Part shown: in pieces, positions 63,309 to 64,000 of the stretch | Position numbering within the stretch: position 1 is the first letter of the stretch | How the letters are laid out: every line of letters starts with the position of its first letter | DNA from: Craspedostauros australis | Taxonomy: Eukaryota; Bacillariophyta; Bacillariophyceae; Mastogloiales; Achnanthaceae | Length of the DNA stretch: 64,000 nucleotides | Reading direction: 5' to 3' | Assembly: GCA_026770025.1 (NCBI GenBank) | Contig: JAMXDE010000010.1 | Location: 2,418,001 to 2,482,000, forward strand | Made by a program: the position numbers and the translations under genes | Notes under the pieces: generated by a model | What the model saw: only the letters and a program-made list of their open reading frames with translations | Database searches by the model: none | Told to the model about the DNA's origin: nothing

Positions 63309-64000
63309 ATGAGCAGCTACCAATCCTTCGGGGAATTGAGACATGGCGGAACGCACGATGCAAGCGCTTCCACTCCACACAGCGCCGATCGGACGCACCA
63401 CGAGACGACGCCATCCACTGCCGCATCACCATGGTCCTTGGCTTCGACGCCGCGTCATGATCCCGTCGCGTCGCCGTACGCCTCGCATTACCGGCCATCG
63501 AGTCGCGAAGGCTGCGTCAGCCCTGGTGTGCGATCGGTCCCGTGGGCATCGCCGTTGTCGCAGTTCACGCCATCTGGAATCCCGCAAGCTGACTACGGGA
63601 CGGAGGAGAGCGAGTCGATAGATCCACACCCGAGTAAACAGTCCTACATTGCCGATGCATCATCTCAAGATGTGCATGTCAACAAGCTGATCGTCAGGGT
63701 CATGTCGGCCGAGACGAGGCGCGACTTGGCTGGCAAGAAGTACACCACCTACGTCATGAGGGTTCACCATCCCAAGAACAGCAACAGCAACAGCAATAGC
63801 AGCAGCGAGACCAACAAGATGTCTAGGTCGGTCATTGATCAGGATGATGACTACCATCGTCATATGCAGCAGCAAGAGCAAGAGCAGCAACAGTCGTATC
63901 CACCCCAAATTGAACACCGATATTCCGAGTTTGCCAAGCTGCACAAGCTGGTGGAGAGTTACAACATCTCCATCGGCATCGAGTTTCCCTCCAAGCATTG
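63309..64000 (+). CDS. PX-domain protein, 5' part only
   Basis: An open frame from ATG 63309 (MSSYQSFGELRHGG) runs to the window edge without a stop (230 codons). The first 120 residues are Ser/Pro/His-rich and probably disordered. From residue 121 the sequence matches the start of a phosphoinositide-binding PX domain: VNKLIVRVMSAETRRDL, then KKYTTYVMRVHH, a Ser/Asn/Gln-rich insertion of about 40 residues, then HRYSEFAKLHKLVESY and GIEFPSKH. R204 of RYSEF is the position that contacts the 3-phosphate of PtdIns3P in PX domains, so endosomal membrane targeting is likely. The remaining part of PX and any following domain (sorting nexin BAR, kinase or other) lie outside the window. Confidence 0.82.
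   Translation, partial: MSSYQSFGELRHGGTHDASASTPHSADRTHHETTPSTAASPWSLASTPRHDPVASPYASHYRPSSREGCVSPGVRSVPWASPLSQFTPSGIPQADYGTEESESIDPHPSKQSYIADASSQDVHVNKLIVRVMSAETRRDLAGKKYTTYVMRVHHPKNSNSNSNSSSETNKMSRSVIDQDDDYHRHMQQQEQEQQQSYPPQIEHRYSEFAKLHKLVESYNISIGIEFPSKH

Overview
The window is nuclear DNA of a microbial eukaryote. Genes lie on both strands and are widely spaced. Three gene models need short GT-AG introns (100 to 383 bases). Leaders are rich in CAA, GA and TTGA microsatellites. The predicted proteins are full of acidic, Ser/Lys and poly-Q low-complexity tracts. A FabI-type enoyl-ACP reductase next to CRN/RHS-like NTPase-nuclease genes and piggyBac-like and Harbinger-like transposons would fit a stramenopile-like protist. 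That placement is inference; no marker gene here settles it.

Left part (1-31 kb). A 1,607-residue acidic/basic protein (862-5685) is followed by four genes on the minus strand (6030-17400). These four encode one repeat family: tandem modules of about 39 residues carrying an [AS]APIT[FYHKN] core, usually LAAPITFTP, behind a KPAWA cap. A DNA transposon with about 158-base terminal inverted repeats (6829-11396) sits inside this cluster. Two plus-strand genes (20698-22347 and 26046-29324) share an RPxxW[IL][ST]P module and look like diverged tandem paralogs. A 3'(2'),5'-bisphosphate nucleotidase (29436-30788, minus) closes this part.

Middle part (31-56 kb) is the accessory region. A segment of about 4 kb is present twice (31101-34912 and 39389-43596). 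Each copy carries a P-loop NTPase with a PD-(D/E)XK-like C-terminal segment, of the CRN/RHS effector type. Copy 1 is open; copy 2 has a late frameshift. Between them lie a single-pass membrane protein and the FabI-like gene. Then come a complete piggyBac-like element (44833-48603, 16-base perfect inverted repeats inside CTAG), an unknown gene (48862-49683), and a two-gene Harbinger/IS5-like element (49827-55868) with TGTCGGA motifs at both ends and clustered between its divergent genes.

Right part (56-64 kb). A gene-free block of minisatellites (units of about 60, 48 and 48 bases) precedes a 1,136-residue protein with a C-terminal glyoxalase-like domain behind a disordered basic region. The 5' part of a PX-domain gene runs off the right edge. 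The single-exon models are open reading frames with plausible ATG starts; no transcript evidence was available.
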